This document shows, one piece after another, positions 1 through 7,575 of a stretch of 12,261 nucleotides of DNA. The position numbers were made by a program, and so were the translations under genes. This DNA is from Anaerolineae bacterium (lineage in GTDB: Bacteria > Chloroflexota > Anaerolineae > 4572-78 > J111), in the NCBI GenBank assembly GCA_020433785.1, contig JAGRCC010000297.1:1-12261 (forward strand), in the 5' to 3' direction. The notes beneath the pieces were generated by a model. It was not told where the DNA came from and did no database searches. It was given only the letters and a program-made list of their open reading frames with translations. Each line of letters starts with the position of its first letter. Position 1 is the stretch's first letter.

Positions 1-2
1 CT

Positions 3-1397
3 GAACAGGCCATCTTTACGGTGTTCAACTATGATATGCAAGCGGTATCAGATGCTTTCTTCTACGATTATCTCGAGTCGATCGGGCTTGATCTTAGCCA
101 AATTCAGCCCCGGACAACCGAGCACGACTTGTCCGAGTGTTACACTTTATTAAAACAGGCTGTCCGAGATACCATTGAGGAAACGACCCGCATTGGTTGT
201 TTCATGGCTCAAGCCGGGGGCCAATTGTCAGCCGTCGCTGAACAGGCCAGCCAGGCCACAGCTCAAATTGCCACCACCATCCAACAAGTGGCCCACGGAA
301 CATCTCAACAGGCTACCAGTGTGGCACAGGCAACTTCCTCTGTTGACCACATGATGCAGGCTATTGACGATGTGGCCAGAGGCGCTCAAGAGCAAGCCGT
401 CGCTATATCTCAGTCGGCTGATGTGACCCAGAAGATGACCAAGGTGATTCAGCAAGTAACAGCGAATGCCCAAACCGGGTATGAAGAGGCCTCGGCTGCG
501 GCCGAGACTGCTCGCCAAGGGGCCGGCACCATCGAATCGACGATTGAGGGGATGCAAACGATTAAAGCCACGGTGGGCCTCTTAGCTCAGAAAATCCAGG
601 AAATGGGCCAGCGCTCCGGTCAAATTGGGAGCATCATCGAAACTATTGACGATATCGCCTCCCAAACCAACCTTCTCGCGCTCAACGCCGCCATCGAAGC
701 CGCTCGGGCCGGTGAGCACGGCAAAGGCTTCGCCGTTGTCGCCGATGAGGTTCGCAAGCTGGCCGAAAAATCGACAGTGGCCACCAGGGAGATCGGTAGC
801 CTGATCCAGGGCATCCAGCAAACCATCACCGAAGCGGTGGCGGCCATGGCCGAAGGTAAAAACGAGGTTGAACTGGGCGTCGGCCGCGCCGATGAGGCGG
901 GACAAGCGCTGCATCGTATTCTACAAGCTGTGGAAGCAGTCACCCGGCAAGTGGCCGAAATCTCCGCGGCAGCTCAAGATATGCACGTTTCATCGCAGAA
1001 GCTGCTGAGCGACGCCGAGCGGGTATCGGCAGTCGTAGAGGAAAATTCGGCGGCGACAGAAGAGATGGCGGCCGGTTCACACGAAGTAACGTCGCTGATG
1101 AACAATATCGCCACAGTGAGCGAAGAGAACAGCGCCGCCGTGGAAGAAGTTAGCGCTGCAGCCGAAGAGATGAGCGCCCAAGTACAAGAAGTGAGTATAT
1201 CCGCTCAAACTCTCAACCAGATGGCCCAAAACTTGAACGAGGTAGTAACTCGCTTCAAGCTAACGCCGACCTCCGCCGCGGCAGCGACACCCACAAAAAC
1301 GCCGTCTAACTCCGGGATGTCGACCTACCCGGCGCTAAAACAGCCCGTTCCGACGCCAGCGCTGAACGGACACCGCCACGCGACCTACCAGCGATAA
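3..1397 (+). CDS. Methyl-accepting chemotaxis protein, soluble, C-terminal part (5'-truncated)
   Basis: This is the signalling end of a chemoreceptor, which controls CheA through CheW at the receptor tip. The frame is open to the left edge, so the true start is outside; a GTG at 21 is only an internal codon (residues are numbered from it). Residues 60-410 are a long Ala/Gln/Glu-rich coiled coil. The hairpin tip is clear at about 201-260, with the family motif [20 protein letters not shown] at 212-231 followed by [16 protein letters not shown]. Likely methylation helices include the Glu-rich stretches at 339-352 and 374-390. No membrane segment or HAMP domain is visible, so the receptor is probably cytoplasmic. 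The first 30 residues ([21 protein letters not shown]) resemble the last helix of a globin-coupled sensor domain; that is inference. The Pro/Thr/Ala-rich tail (414-458) lacks a CheR-docking NWETF-type end. The receptor class is certain; the sensor type is not. Confidence 0.95.
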   Translation, partial: EQAIFTVFNYDMQAVSDAFFYDYLESIGLDLSQIQPRTTEHDLSECYTLLKQAVRDTIEETTRIGCFMAQAGGQLSAVAEQASQATAQIATTIQQVAHGTSQQATSVAQATSSVDHMMQAIDDVARGAQEQAVAISQSADVTQKMTKVIQQVTANAQTGYEEASAAAETARQGAGTIESTIEGMQTIKATVGLLAQKIQEMGQRSGQIGSIIETIDDIASQTNLLALNAAIEAARAGEHGKGFAVVADEVRKLAEKSTVATREIGSLIQGIQQTITEAVAAMAEGKNEVELGVGRADEAGQALHRILQAVEAVTRQVAEISAAAQDMHVSSQKLLSDAERVSAVVEENSAATEEMAAGSHEVTSLMNNIATVSEENSAAVEEVSAAAEEMSAQVQEVSISAQTLNQMAQNLNEVVTRFKLTPTSAAAATPTKTPSNSGMSTYPALKQPVPTPALNGHRHATYQR

Positions 1398-1429
1398 GCC
1401 TAAGAAACCGGTTTAAACGTCTTCTGGGG

Positions 1430-1508
1430 TCCACAGATAGACACCGATTGTCACTGATATGATCAATATTGAGATAAGCATCTGTGACATCTGTGTAAAT
1501 CTGTGGAC
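1430..1508. repeat. ATCTGTG repeat cluster in convergent intergenic gap
   Basis: The 170-bp gap between two convergent genes contains three direct copies of ATCTGTG starting at 1480, 1489 and 1499, spaced 9-10 bp apart. An inverted copy lies upstream: TCCACAGAT at 1430-1438 pairs perfectly with ATCTGTGGA at 1499-1507. A 10-bp palindrome, AAACCGGTTT, sits at 1405-1414. No hairpin followed by a U-run is visible for either convergent gene. The ATCTGTGT/ATCTGTGG wording resembles short dispersed intergenic repeats that I recall from other bacterial genomes, but I cannot check that here. Confidence 0.5.
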
Positions 1509-1567
1509 TTCCACTTTAAAGATAGCTTCTAAACATTCCACTTACCAAAGATATCGAGATGCCGGCG

Positions 1568-4500
1568 CTAATTTGGGGCAGGCACGTCTAATACCTGGCG
1601 TAACTTATGAGTTAGGGCGCTGGCTTTGAACGGCTTTTGTAAAAAAGCTACGCCGGGGTTCAGCACACCGTGGTGGGCGATCTCCTCGTCGCTGTAGCCG
1701 GAGATGTAAAGAATTTTCAAATTGGGCAGGGTCCGGCGGAGTTGTTCGGCCAGCGCTCGGCCATGGATGCCCGGCATCACGACATCGGTTAATAACAGGT
1801 CGATATTGCCGCTGTGATGAGCAGCCAACTGTAGGGCTTCCTGACCGTCGTACGCAGCCAATACAGTATAGCCCTGCATCTCTAAAATCCGTGAGACCAG
1901 ACCCCGTACGCCCTCATCATCTTCAACCAGTAAAATCGTTTCGCTGCCGGTGGGCAACGCCATCGAGTCCACGGCCGGCGATGGACTAGGACCAGGTTCC
2001 CTGACCCGGGGTAGGTAAATCTTGAACGTGGTTCCTTGTCCTACTTCACTACAGACGCGAATCTGGCCGCCACTTTGCTTAACAATGCCATAAACAGTAG
2101 CCAGCCCCAGGCCGGTACCGCGCCCCCTGGCTTTTGTGGTAAAAAAGGGTTCGAAGATACGGGCTTGGATGGCTTGACTCATACCGATCCCCGTGTCGCG
2201 AACGATCAACTGCACATAGTCGCCGGGTGTCATTTGAAGATAGCCGGCTCGGCTGGTGGTTTCATCCAGGACCAGATTGGCGGTTTCGATGGTTAGTTGG
2301 CCGCCTTCAGGCATGGCATCGCGGGCATTGACCGCCAGGTTGACGATAATTTGCTCTAACTGAGTGCGGTCAACCTTTACTGGCCATAGGGCCGGAAAGT
2401 TAGCGGTCTTTAAATCAATATGTTCACCGATGATCCGCCGCAGCAGTTTATCGGTTTGATCGACGACTTCATTCAAGTTAAGTACTTGAGGATCAACAAT
2501 TTGTTTGTGGCTAAAGATCATCAGTTGGCTAATCAGGTTAGCGGCCAGCTGGCCGGAATGTAAGATTTTGGCGATATTTCGCGTGAGCGGGTCGCTGGGC
2601 GGCAGAGCCAGTTTGGTTAATTCGGCAAAACCGTTAATCGCCGTCAAGAGGTTGTTAAAATCGTGGGCAATGCCGGCGGTCAACTGACCCACAGCTTCCA
2701 TCTTTTGGGCCTGGCGCAGTTGTTCTTCTAATTGGTTGCGCTCGGTGACATCGATCAGGACCGCCATGCTGCGTTCAAAATTTCCATCTTTGTCATACTC
2801 AGCCACGGCTGAGAGCAGGATGTCGATAATTTCGCCATTCTTTTTTACAAATTGGAAGGGGATATCTTTAACGTGTCCGGTTTTCTTAAATTCGGGAATT
2901 GCGACTTGGAGAGCAAAACGTTGTGCCTCTTTGGTAAGATAGTTAGTGGCCGGCTGGCCGATGACCTCCTCTCGCTCATAGCCCATCACCTCCAGCCAGT
3001 AATCACTAACACTCACTAATCGGCCTGCTGCGTCAAAGGAGTGCATCATCACCGGCGAGTGGTTATATAGGGCGCGATAGCGGGCTTCACTTTCCCGTAA
3101 GGCGGCCTCAGCCCGCTTGCGCTCGGTAACGTCCTGTTGAAACGTGACCCAATAGCTTTGCTCACCTAAAGTTAAGGCCTGAACTCTGGCCTGGGTAACC
3201 ATTGGGGTGCCATCCTTTTTGCGGTTGAGGAACTCGCCTTCCCACAGACCCTTGGTTTGTAATATAGTCAGAACGTTGGCCACAAATTTCTCATTCTCTT
3301 CCGGCGGCAGATCATTCACAATTGAAATAGGTTGGCCGATCACTTCACCCCGCTCATAGCCGAACATGGCATCGAAGGCCGGGTTAGTGAAGCGGATAAT
3401 GCCCTGATCGTCTACATAATTTAGGCCTTCAGCCAGGTTTTCCAGAATGTAGGCGTGATAGGCCAGTTGAGCTTCAATCTGCTTCTGCTCAGTGACATCG
3501 CGGACCGATGAAATCATATGCGGCTCGCCATCCAGTTCAATCAGTTCAATAGAGGTGGTCAACCTGCGAAGTTCGCCCGATTTTCTTTGAGCGACTATCT
3601 CATAATCTTGGAGCGAACCGTGCTGTTGTAACTGTCTCACTAGTTCAAAACGATCATCAGCGTTGGCATACAAATTCTTCCCGGTGGTGGACAGGCCAAT
3701 TAGCTCGGATCGGCTGTAGCCAAATAGCTGTTCTACGCTCTTGCTGACGTCAACGATATACCCATCTCGCATGCGTGACAGAAAAAGGGCGTCAGGACTG
3801 GCTGAAAATACTTTGCTAAAGCGCTCTTCAGACTGGCGCAAAGCGGTTTCGGCCTGCTTGCGCTCGGTAATATTTTGGACTACCGTCAGTATCTGATGGA
3901 TCTCGTCCTGCTCATTTACCAACGGCCTGGTTTCAAATAATAAATGCTCTCCTCCCAGCGAACGCTCAAAGCATTGTTCCTGGCCGGCAAATGTCTGGTT
4001 ATAAGCAGCTATGATCGCCTCTACAGCTTCTTCATCCCCGTAAGCCCCAAAAATATCTCGCACATGGAGTCCTATAAACATTTTGGGGTCGATTTGGTGG
4101 CGTTTGAACTCCTGTCCGCTGGTGAAGCCAACCGTCAGGTCGATGTTAATGACCGATAGATAGGCGCGTGGAAATTGTTCGGCCACCGCCCGGAGCAGCT
4201 TTTCATTGTCGTGCAACTGTTGGTCGGCCTGCTTGCGTTCAGTAATATCCTCAGCAATGCCCATCACGCGGTAGACCTGGCCGGTCTCATCCTTGAGCGG
4301 AAAACCGCGATCCCAAATCCAGCGAATCGTTCCATCGGGGTGTACAATGCGATATTCATGGTAGGTCGGTTCACCCAATGCTTGTCGTTTTAAGCGGGGC
4401 TTGACGACCGTTTCTCGGTCATCGGGATGAATGCTTTGTAAAAAGATAGCGGGATTTTTATAAAATTCGCTGGCCGGATGACCCCATACCTGCTCAATGG

Positions 4501-5239
4501 TCGGGCTGACATATTCGATCGTTTCTACCCCTGGCGTGATCACCCAAAAAACCTCCTTGATATTTTCGGCCAACTCTCGGAAGCGTTCCTCGCTCTCTCG
4601 CAGCATAGCCAGGCGATCTCGCTCGATGTTTTGATACATACACCGTGATACGATGGCTAGAATTGCGGCGATGGTATTAAAGAGAATAATCGCCGGCACA
4701 AGGTTAATATGAGGAAAATTTTCGGGTACCAACCAGACCACAATTATTGTGGCCGCAATATTAAAAACGCCTAAAGCCACCAAGCCGGGTATGGTAAGCA
4801 ACAAATTACCGATGACTAAAGAGATCATTAGGCCCATTAAGGGCAGTTCCGGAATAGGCGAGGTGCCGCTAAGGACAACAGTGAATACGACCACGGGATA
4901 GAAGAAAGCGGTCACTATAGCAGCTATTTGATAATAGTGGGTCCGGCTGAGGAGATAGATGCTACCCAATAAAAGAACAATCACTAATGGCCGAAGGGAT
5001 AGTTGATAGTCAGGAAAGAAGACAACGCGGAAGATGATCGATAATGTTTCCAGCGCAAAAATAAGCAGCAGCAGTCCCGACAGCAAGGCCGCTTTGCGGC
5101 GTAGAGATACATCCTGAATTAGATGAGACGGTTGGGTCAGCCGCTGCCAAACGCTTTGCCAGCGTAGTTGCCGGGGGTGGATAGCCTTGAAGGGTTGATT
5201 TTTGGCCATTTTCGGAACACACCTTCGTGTAAGTGTCAT
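1568..5239 (-). CDS. Membrane hybrid sensor histidine kinase with five PAS domains and a receiver domain
   Basis: A 1223-residue sensor kinase that autophosphorylates on His and passes the phosphate to its own receiver. Residues are numbered from the ATG at 5239. About six hydrophobic helices lie at 51-71, 82-97, 103-124, 132-152, 153-170 and 179-199. Five PAS/PAC units follow at about 215-337, 344-462, 469-587, 594-709 and 716-834, each closing with a '(I/V)TE(R/Q)(K/N)Q-like' linker. HisKA has the H-box GIAHDFNN with phospho-His 859. The ATPase has the N-box (NLAVNARDAM, Asn 971), G1 (DTGIGM, from 1015), an F-box (EPFFTTK) and G2 (GTGLGL, from 1041). The receiver has acidic Asp 1107/1108, phospho-Asp 1152, Ser 1180 and Lys 1202, so all catalytic residues are present. 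There is no HPt domain and no output regulator nearby. Possible starts are TTG 5257, ATG 5248, ATG 5239 and ATG 5209. I chose 5239 because a promoter -10 lies 7 nt before it; 5209 has a GAAGGTG Shine-Dalgarno at 5220-5226. The signal sensed is unknown. Confidence 0.96.
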   Translation of the reverse strand: MTLTRRCVPKMAKNQPFKAIHPRQLRWQSVWQRLTQPSHLIQDVSLRRKAALLSGLLLLIFALETLSIIFRVVFFPDYQLSLRPLVIVLLLGSIYLLSRTHYYQIAAIVTAFFYPVVVFTVVLSGTSPIPELPLMGLMISLVIGNLLLTIPGLVALGVFNIAATIIVVWLVPENFPHINLVPAIILFNTIAAILAIVSRCMYQNIERDRLAMLRESEERFRELAENIKEVFWVITPGVETIEYVSPTIEQVWGHPASEFYKNPAIFLQSIHPDDRETVVKPRLKRQALGEPTYHEYRIVHPDGTIRWIWDRGFPLKDETGQVYRVMGIAEDITERKQADQQLHDNEKLLRAVAEQFPRAYLSVINIDLTVGFTSGQEFKRHQIDPKMFIGLHVRDIFGAYGDEEAVEAIIAAYNQTFAGQEQCFERSLGGEHLLFETRPLVNEQDEIHQILTVVQNITERKQAETALRQSEERFSKVFSASPDALFLSRMRDGYIVDVSKSVEQLFGYSRSELIGLSTTGKNLYANADDRFELVRQLQQHGSLQDYEIVAQRKSGELRRLTTSIELIELDGEPHMISSVRDVTEQKQIEAQLAYHAYILENLAEGLNYVDDQGIIRFTNPAFDAMFGYERGEVIGQPISIVNDLPPEENEKFVANVLTILQTKGLWEGEFLNRKKDGTPMVTQARVQALTLGEQSYWVTFQQDVTERKRAEAALRESEARYRALYNHSPVMMHSFDAAGRLVSVSDYWLEVMGYEREEVIGQPATNYLTKEAQRFALQVAIPEFKKTGHVKDIPFQFVKKNGEIIDILLSAVAEYDKDGNFERSMAVLIDVTERNQLEEQLRQAQKMEAVGQLTAGIAHDFNNLLTAINGFAELTKLALPPSDPLTRNIAKILHSGQLAANLISQLMIFSHKQIVDPQVLNLNEVVDQTDKLLRRIIGEHIDLKTANFPALWPVKVDRTQLEQIIVNLAVNARDAMPEGGQLTIETANLVLDETTSRAGYLQMTPGDYVQLIVRDTGIGMSQAIQARIFEPFFTTKARGRGTGLGLATVYGIVKQSGGQIRVCSEVGQGTTFKIYLPRVREPGPSPSPAVDSMALPTGSETILLVEDDEGVRGLVSRILEMQGYTVLAAYDGQEALQLAAHHSGNIDLLLTDVVMPGIHGRALAEQLRRTLPNLKILYISGYSDEEIAHHGVLNPGVAFLQKPFKASALTHKLRQVLDVPAPN

Positions 5240-5246
5240 TTTGCTC

Positions 5247-5275
5247 ATTGTATCCAATTTGGGTGATTAAATCAA
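5247..5275 (-). promoter_or_regulatory. Sigma70-type promoter of the hybrid kinase, leaderless geometry
   Basis: On the minus strand, -35 TTGATT (5275-5270) is followed by a 17-bp spacer and -10 TACAAT (5252-5247). Seven bases then separate the -10 from the ATG at 5239, so transcription would start at or next to that codon. The upstream TTG (5257) and ATG (5248) overlap or precede the -10 and would not be transcribed from this promoter. The alternative use is a 30-nt leader ending at the ATG at 5209, served by GAAGGTG. Confidence 0.6.
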
Positions 5276-5341
5276 AAGAAACAGCGATTCTATCAGAACC
5301 AACGCAACAACGTGACATCGGTATCTGATAGCCACGCTTGT

Positions 5342-5380
5342 AAATAAAAAGAAGGGGTGACTTTATTCACCCCTTCTTTT
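5342..5380 (-). terminator. Intrinsic terminator, second of a tandem pair
   Basis: A perfect 14-bp stem pairs AAAAGAAGGGGTGA (5347-5360) with TCACCCCTTCTTTT (5367-5380) around a 6-nt loop. Read on the minus strand the stem ends in a T-run (CTTCTTTTTATTTA), the form of a rho-independent terminator. It lies between the 177-residue gene and the kinase promoter. The plus-strand reading also ends T-rich (CTTCTTTTCTTTCC) and might work weakly that way. Confidence 0.85.
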
Positions 5381-5420
5381 CTTTCCGAAGTCGCGGAAGT
5401 TGGCGTTGGGCGAATTAGCA

Positions 5421-5449
5421 TAAAAAAAGAGCTATTTGTTAATAGCTCT
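5421..5449 (-). terminator. Intrinsic terminator of the 177-residue gene
   Basis: A perfect 9-bp stem pairs AGAGCTATT (5428-5436) with AATAGCTCT (5441-5449) around the 4-nt loop TGTT. On the minus strand it runs straight into seven T's (complement of 5422-5428). It lies 72 nt past the stop codon of the gene at 5522-6055 and is the first terminator that transcript meets. Confidence 0.88.
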
Positions 5450-5521
5450 AGAAGGAACGCGAAAGGGTAGGGAAGGGTGGTCATTCACCCTGGCCGCTAT
5501 ATGACAAGATTTTGATCAAAC

Positions 5522-6055
5522 CTAATTATATTTGCTGGGTTGCAGCATAGCTGTTAGGGCAATTTGAAATATCATAGTAACGATCGACTGGTACTCTGGA
5601 CGAATGGGGGGAAAATTGGGCTCATCCGGGCGAGGCCGCATCGCATCCGTAATAAAACGTAGCAGTTCCGGTTCGGGATGCTCTTCGATAAATTGAATGG
5701 CTGCTCCCGTGGCTGAACCCGGGCCTTGTTTAACCAGTTTGGCGAATTGCATCTCAAAATCGGTGATCACAGTGTAGAGATCGTCCCAAGTGACCTGGGG
5801 AGTGGGACGCGCGCTTTCCGAGAGTGTTTTCCAAACCACAATACCAATATAAAGGATGTACTCTCGTTCATCTTCATCGAACTCAATCCCTTCTTCAAGA
5901 CTAAAGGGCAGGACATCCAGACGATATAAAAATTCTAAAATAGCGGGCTGCTCTTCCATCATTTGGTCAGTGAGGAAACTGACATCTTCTTGAGGGGTGG
6001 TGACAACTTCGTCCATAGCCGCTGAAACTTTTTGTTGGGTGATGTACGAGATCAT
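5522..6055 (-). CDS. Acidic hypothetical protein, 177 aa
   Basis: I do not recognise this family. The ATG at 6055 is well supported: AAAAGGAG (6068-6061) sits 5 nt upstream, a near-ideal Shine-Dalgarno. The product looks cytoplasmic, with no signal peptide and no convincing membrane span. It is rich in Asp and Glu, including a DEDERE cluster near residues 60-65. Predicted content is mostly helical, with a hydrophobic helix at about 66-78 (EYILYIGIVVWKTL), a proline-rich segment at about 139-153 (RPRPDEPNFPPIRPEY) and a hydrophobic C-terminal helix (IVTMIFQIALTAML). Its own candidate promoter and two downstream terminators mark it as a single-gene unit. No catalytic motif or metal-binding cluster is visible, so a helical regulatory or scaffold-type protein is as far as inference goes. 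Confidence 0.85.
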   Translation of the reverse strand: MISYITQQKVSAAMDEVVTTPQEDVSFLTDQMMEEQPAILEFLYRLDVLPFSLEEGIEFDEDEREYILYIGIVVWKTLSESARPTPQVTWDDLYTVITDFEMQFAKLVKQGPGSATGAAIQFIEEHPEPELLRFITDAMRPRPDEPNFPPIRPEYQSIVTMIFQIALTAMLQPSKYN

Positions 6056-6145
6056 GGTTACTCCTTTTGGGAAAGTTTAACAGAGTTCTAATTGATTGGG
6101 TGCGAGATGTATTCGCTATGCAATTTGTGATAGGACTTAAGTTCC

Positions 6146-6174
6146 ATTATAAAGGGGAATCCGAAAAAATAAAA
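6146..6174 (-). promoter_or_regulatory. Candidate promoter of the 177-residue gene
   Basis: A perfect -10 TATAAT lies on the minus strand at 6151-6146, with a poor -35 (TTTTAT, 6174-6169) 17 bp upstream. Transcription would start near 6139, giving a leader of about 84 nt before the ATG at 6055. The -35 region is weak, so it may depend on an activator or an UP-like T-rich tract. Confidence 0.45.
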
Positions 6175-6206
6175 GGAGACCGTCCAATTTTGAGAGCGGC
6201 TGGTCT
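6164..6206 (-). terminator. Candidate weak terminator after selU
   Basis: On the minus strand AGACC (6206-6202) can pair with GGTCT (6181-6177), with two further C-G pairs inside after mismatches. The T-rich tract CCTTTTATTTTTT (6176-6164) follows. The stem is short and the loop long, so this is only a candidate for ending the selU transcript. The 193-bp gap holds this and the next promoter and nothing else I can see. Confidence 0.3.
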
Positions 6207-6248
6207 GTTGAATATCTGGCATAGCCGACGGTTAGTCGGTTAATAGTT

Positions 6249-7328
6249 TTATTGGAGAGCAGTGAGCTGAGGAGATAGCGTGGCCTCGACAAACGTAAGC
6301 AGATGGTCAGCATTCTGGGCCGGATCAATCGAGTCAAGCTCGAGGTGATGGACCGCGGCTGCATCACGGCGGGATAGGCTGCGAGTATAGGTTTTATCGT
6401 AATAGTGACGCAGCAGGATATGACAACATGTGGTGAAATCATTGTCTTCCAGTGCTCTTAAGGCTGTGTCCATATTCTGGCGGCCGAGCCGTTTCTGTAA
6501 GCGCTGAATGGCATCTTTCACGGCAGGCAAGGGCAGATGTCCATATTCTTCAACCAGATACCGGTTGCGCAACAAGGCCGGAATTTCCACAAATAGCGTC
6601 GTCGCCTGCTGCATTTGCTGCCACAAACTCAAGGGAAGCTCAAGCTGGCCAATGTTCCGGCTCTCATCCTCCAGCCAGACCGGCCTCTGCGGGTCGAGCT
6701 GCCGCCACTGCCCGGCCAGCTCATTTTCGAACTGCTGTTGGGTCGGCTGGCATGGTTCGTCCAACCCGCCAAAGGCCGATCCTTTGTGCCGGGCCAGCGC
6801 CTCCAGATCGATGACCTGTTGGCCGCGCCGATGCAGTTCTCTCAAGATGTCCGTTTTGCCGGAGCCGGTCTTGCCGCCCAAAATAACCATGGGGCGAGGC
6901 GCGGCCAGCGTTTGCAAGACGTAATTTCTAAAGCCTTTGTAGCCGCGCCGCAAGGTGTGGGTTTGGTAGCCAAACAGCCCAACCAGCCAGGCCATACTTT
7001 CGCTGCGCATGCCGCCCCGCCAACAGTGGAACAGTACGGTTCGCTCAACTGCTTCGGCCTGGACCTGCTCGATCAATCCTCGCACTTTGGGACCAACCAG
7101 TTCCAATCCCAACAGCATCGCCTCATTTTGACCGACCTGTTTATAGAGCGTACCAATCATCGCCCGCTCCTCATTAGAAAAAAGCGGAATGTTGAGCGCG
7201 CCGGGAATGTGGCCTTTGGCAAATTCAGCCGGTGTGCGAACATCGATGATCGGATAGCGTTGCCCAAGGTCAAGGAAGGTTTCGACATCCAGCTTTTTGT
7301 TTACAGACGACTCACTTGGGGTATTCAT
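6249..7328 (-). CDS. selU (mnmH): tRNA 2-selenouridine synthase
   Basis: The enzyme replaces the sulfur of 2-thiouridine (mnm5s2U) at wobble position 34 of Lys, Glu and Gln tRNAs with selenium from selenophosphate, through a geranylated intermediate. The N-terminal rhodanese domain (about residues 12-140) carries the catalytic Cys 102 in the signature HCWRGGMRSE. The C-terminal P-loop domain has Walker A GKTGSGKT (152-159), the family motif DLEALARHKGSAFGGL (174-189) and WLEDESRNIG (218-227). At 359 residues it is full length for the family. The frame stays open to 7406, but the ATG at 7328 matches the family N-terminus and lies 7 nt after a TATAAT box; there is no Shine-Dalgarno, which suggests a leaderless mRNA. 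selD, which makes selenophosphate, is not in the window, nor is mnmA. It sits alone between two terminators. Confidence 0.96.
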   Translation of the reverse strand: MNTPSESSVNKKLDVETFLDLGQRYPIIDVRTPAEFAKGHIPGALNIPLFSNEERAMIGTLYKQVGQNEAMLLGLELVGPKVRGLIEQVQAEAVERTVLFHCWRGGMRSESMAWLVGLFGYQTHTLRRGYKGFRNYVLQTLAAPRPMVILGGKTGSGKTDILRELHRRGQQVIDLEALARHKGSAFGGLDEPCQPTQQQFENELAGQWRQLDPQRPVWLEDESRNIGQLELPLSLWQQMQQATTLFVEIPALLRNRYLVEEYGHLPLPAVKDAIQRLQKRLGRQNMDTALRALEDNDFTTCCHILLRHYYDKTYTRSLSRRDAAAVHHLELDSIDPAQNADHLLTFVEATLSPQLTALQ

Positions 7329-7335
7329 GGAGACT

Positions 7336-7364
7336 ATTATATCAGTTGTGAGCAGAGGGAACAA
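7336..7364 (-). promoter_or_regulatory. Promoter of selU, leaderless geometry
   Basis: The minus strand has -35 TTGTTC (7364-7359), a 17-bp spacer and a consensus -10 TATAAT (7341-7336). Exactly seven bases (AGTCTCC) then precede the ATG at 7328. Transcription should start at the ATG itself. The geometry is identical to that of the kinase promoter at 5247-5275. Confidence 0.7.
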
Positions 7365-7508
7365 AAGCATTTTTCGGGCCAGACCTAATCGGTTTCCGAC
7401 CATCATTTGCTAGAACGAGCCGGCCCATTTGGAACAATATTTGAGTCAATGATAGCCGTCGAAAATATGTCAGGTCTCTGAGGACAGAGCAAGCTTTGTC
7501 GATCCCAT

Positions 7509-7547
7509 AAAAAATGACCTCGTAGGGATGCCCACCCCTACGAGGTC
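7509..7547 (-). terminator. Intrinsic terminator of the surface-protein/companion unit
   Basis: A perfect 12-bp stem pairs GACCTCGTAGGG (7516-7527) with CCCTACGAGGTC (7536-7547) around an 8-nt loop. On the minus strand it is followed by A and then six T's (complement of 7514-7509). It begins 28 nt past the stop codon of the 7576-8049 gene. The rest of the 247-bp gap up to selU holds the selU promoter and a weak 5-bp hairpin (CTCTG/CAGAG near 7475); nothing else is visible. Confidence 0.88.
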
Positions 7548-7575
7548 TACGACAAGGAGCACCAGGCGAATAACG

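Noticed and set aside
5293..5484. A 63-codon minus-strand open frame in the gap before the kinase
   Set aside because: It spans both terminator hairpins and has no ribosome binding site, so it is not a credible gene.
6615..7388. A 257-codon open frame on the plus strand, opposite selU
   Set aside because: It lies entirely antisense to a gene with all family motifs, has no Shine-Dalgarno, and its translation has no recognisable domain.
7329..7406. N-terminal extension of selU by 26 codons
   Set aside because: It covers the promoter, has no Shine-Dalgarno, and adds a hydrophobic stretch not expected for SelU; the family start aligns with the ATG at 7328.
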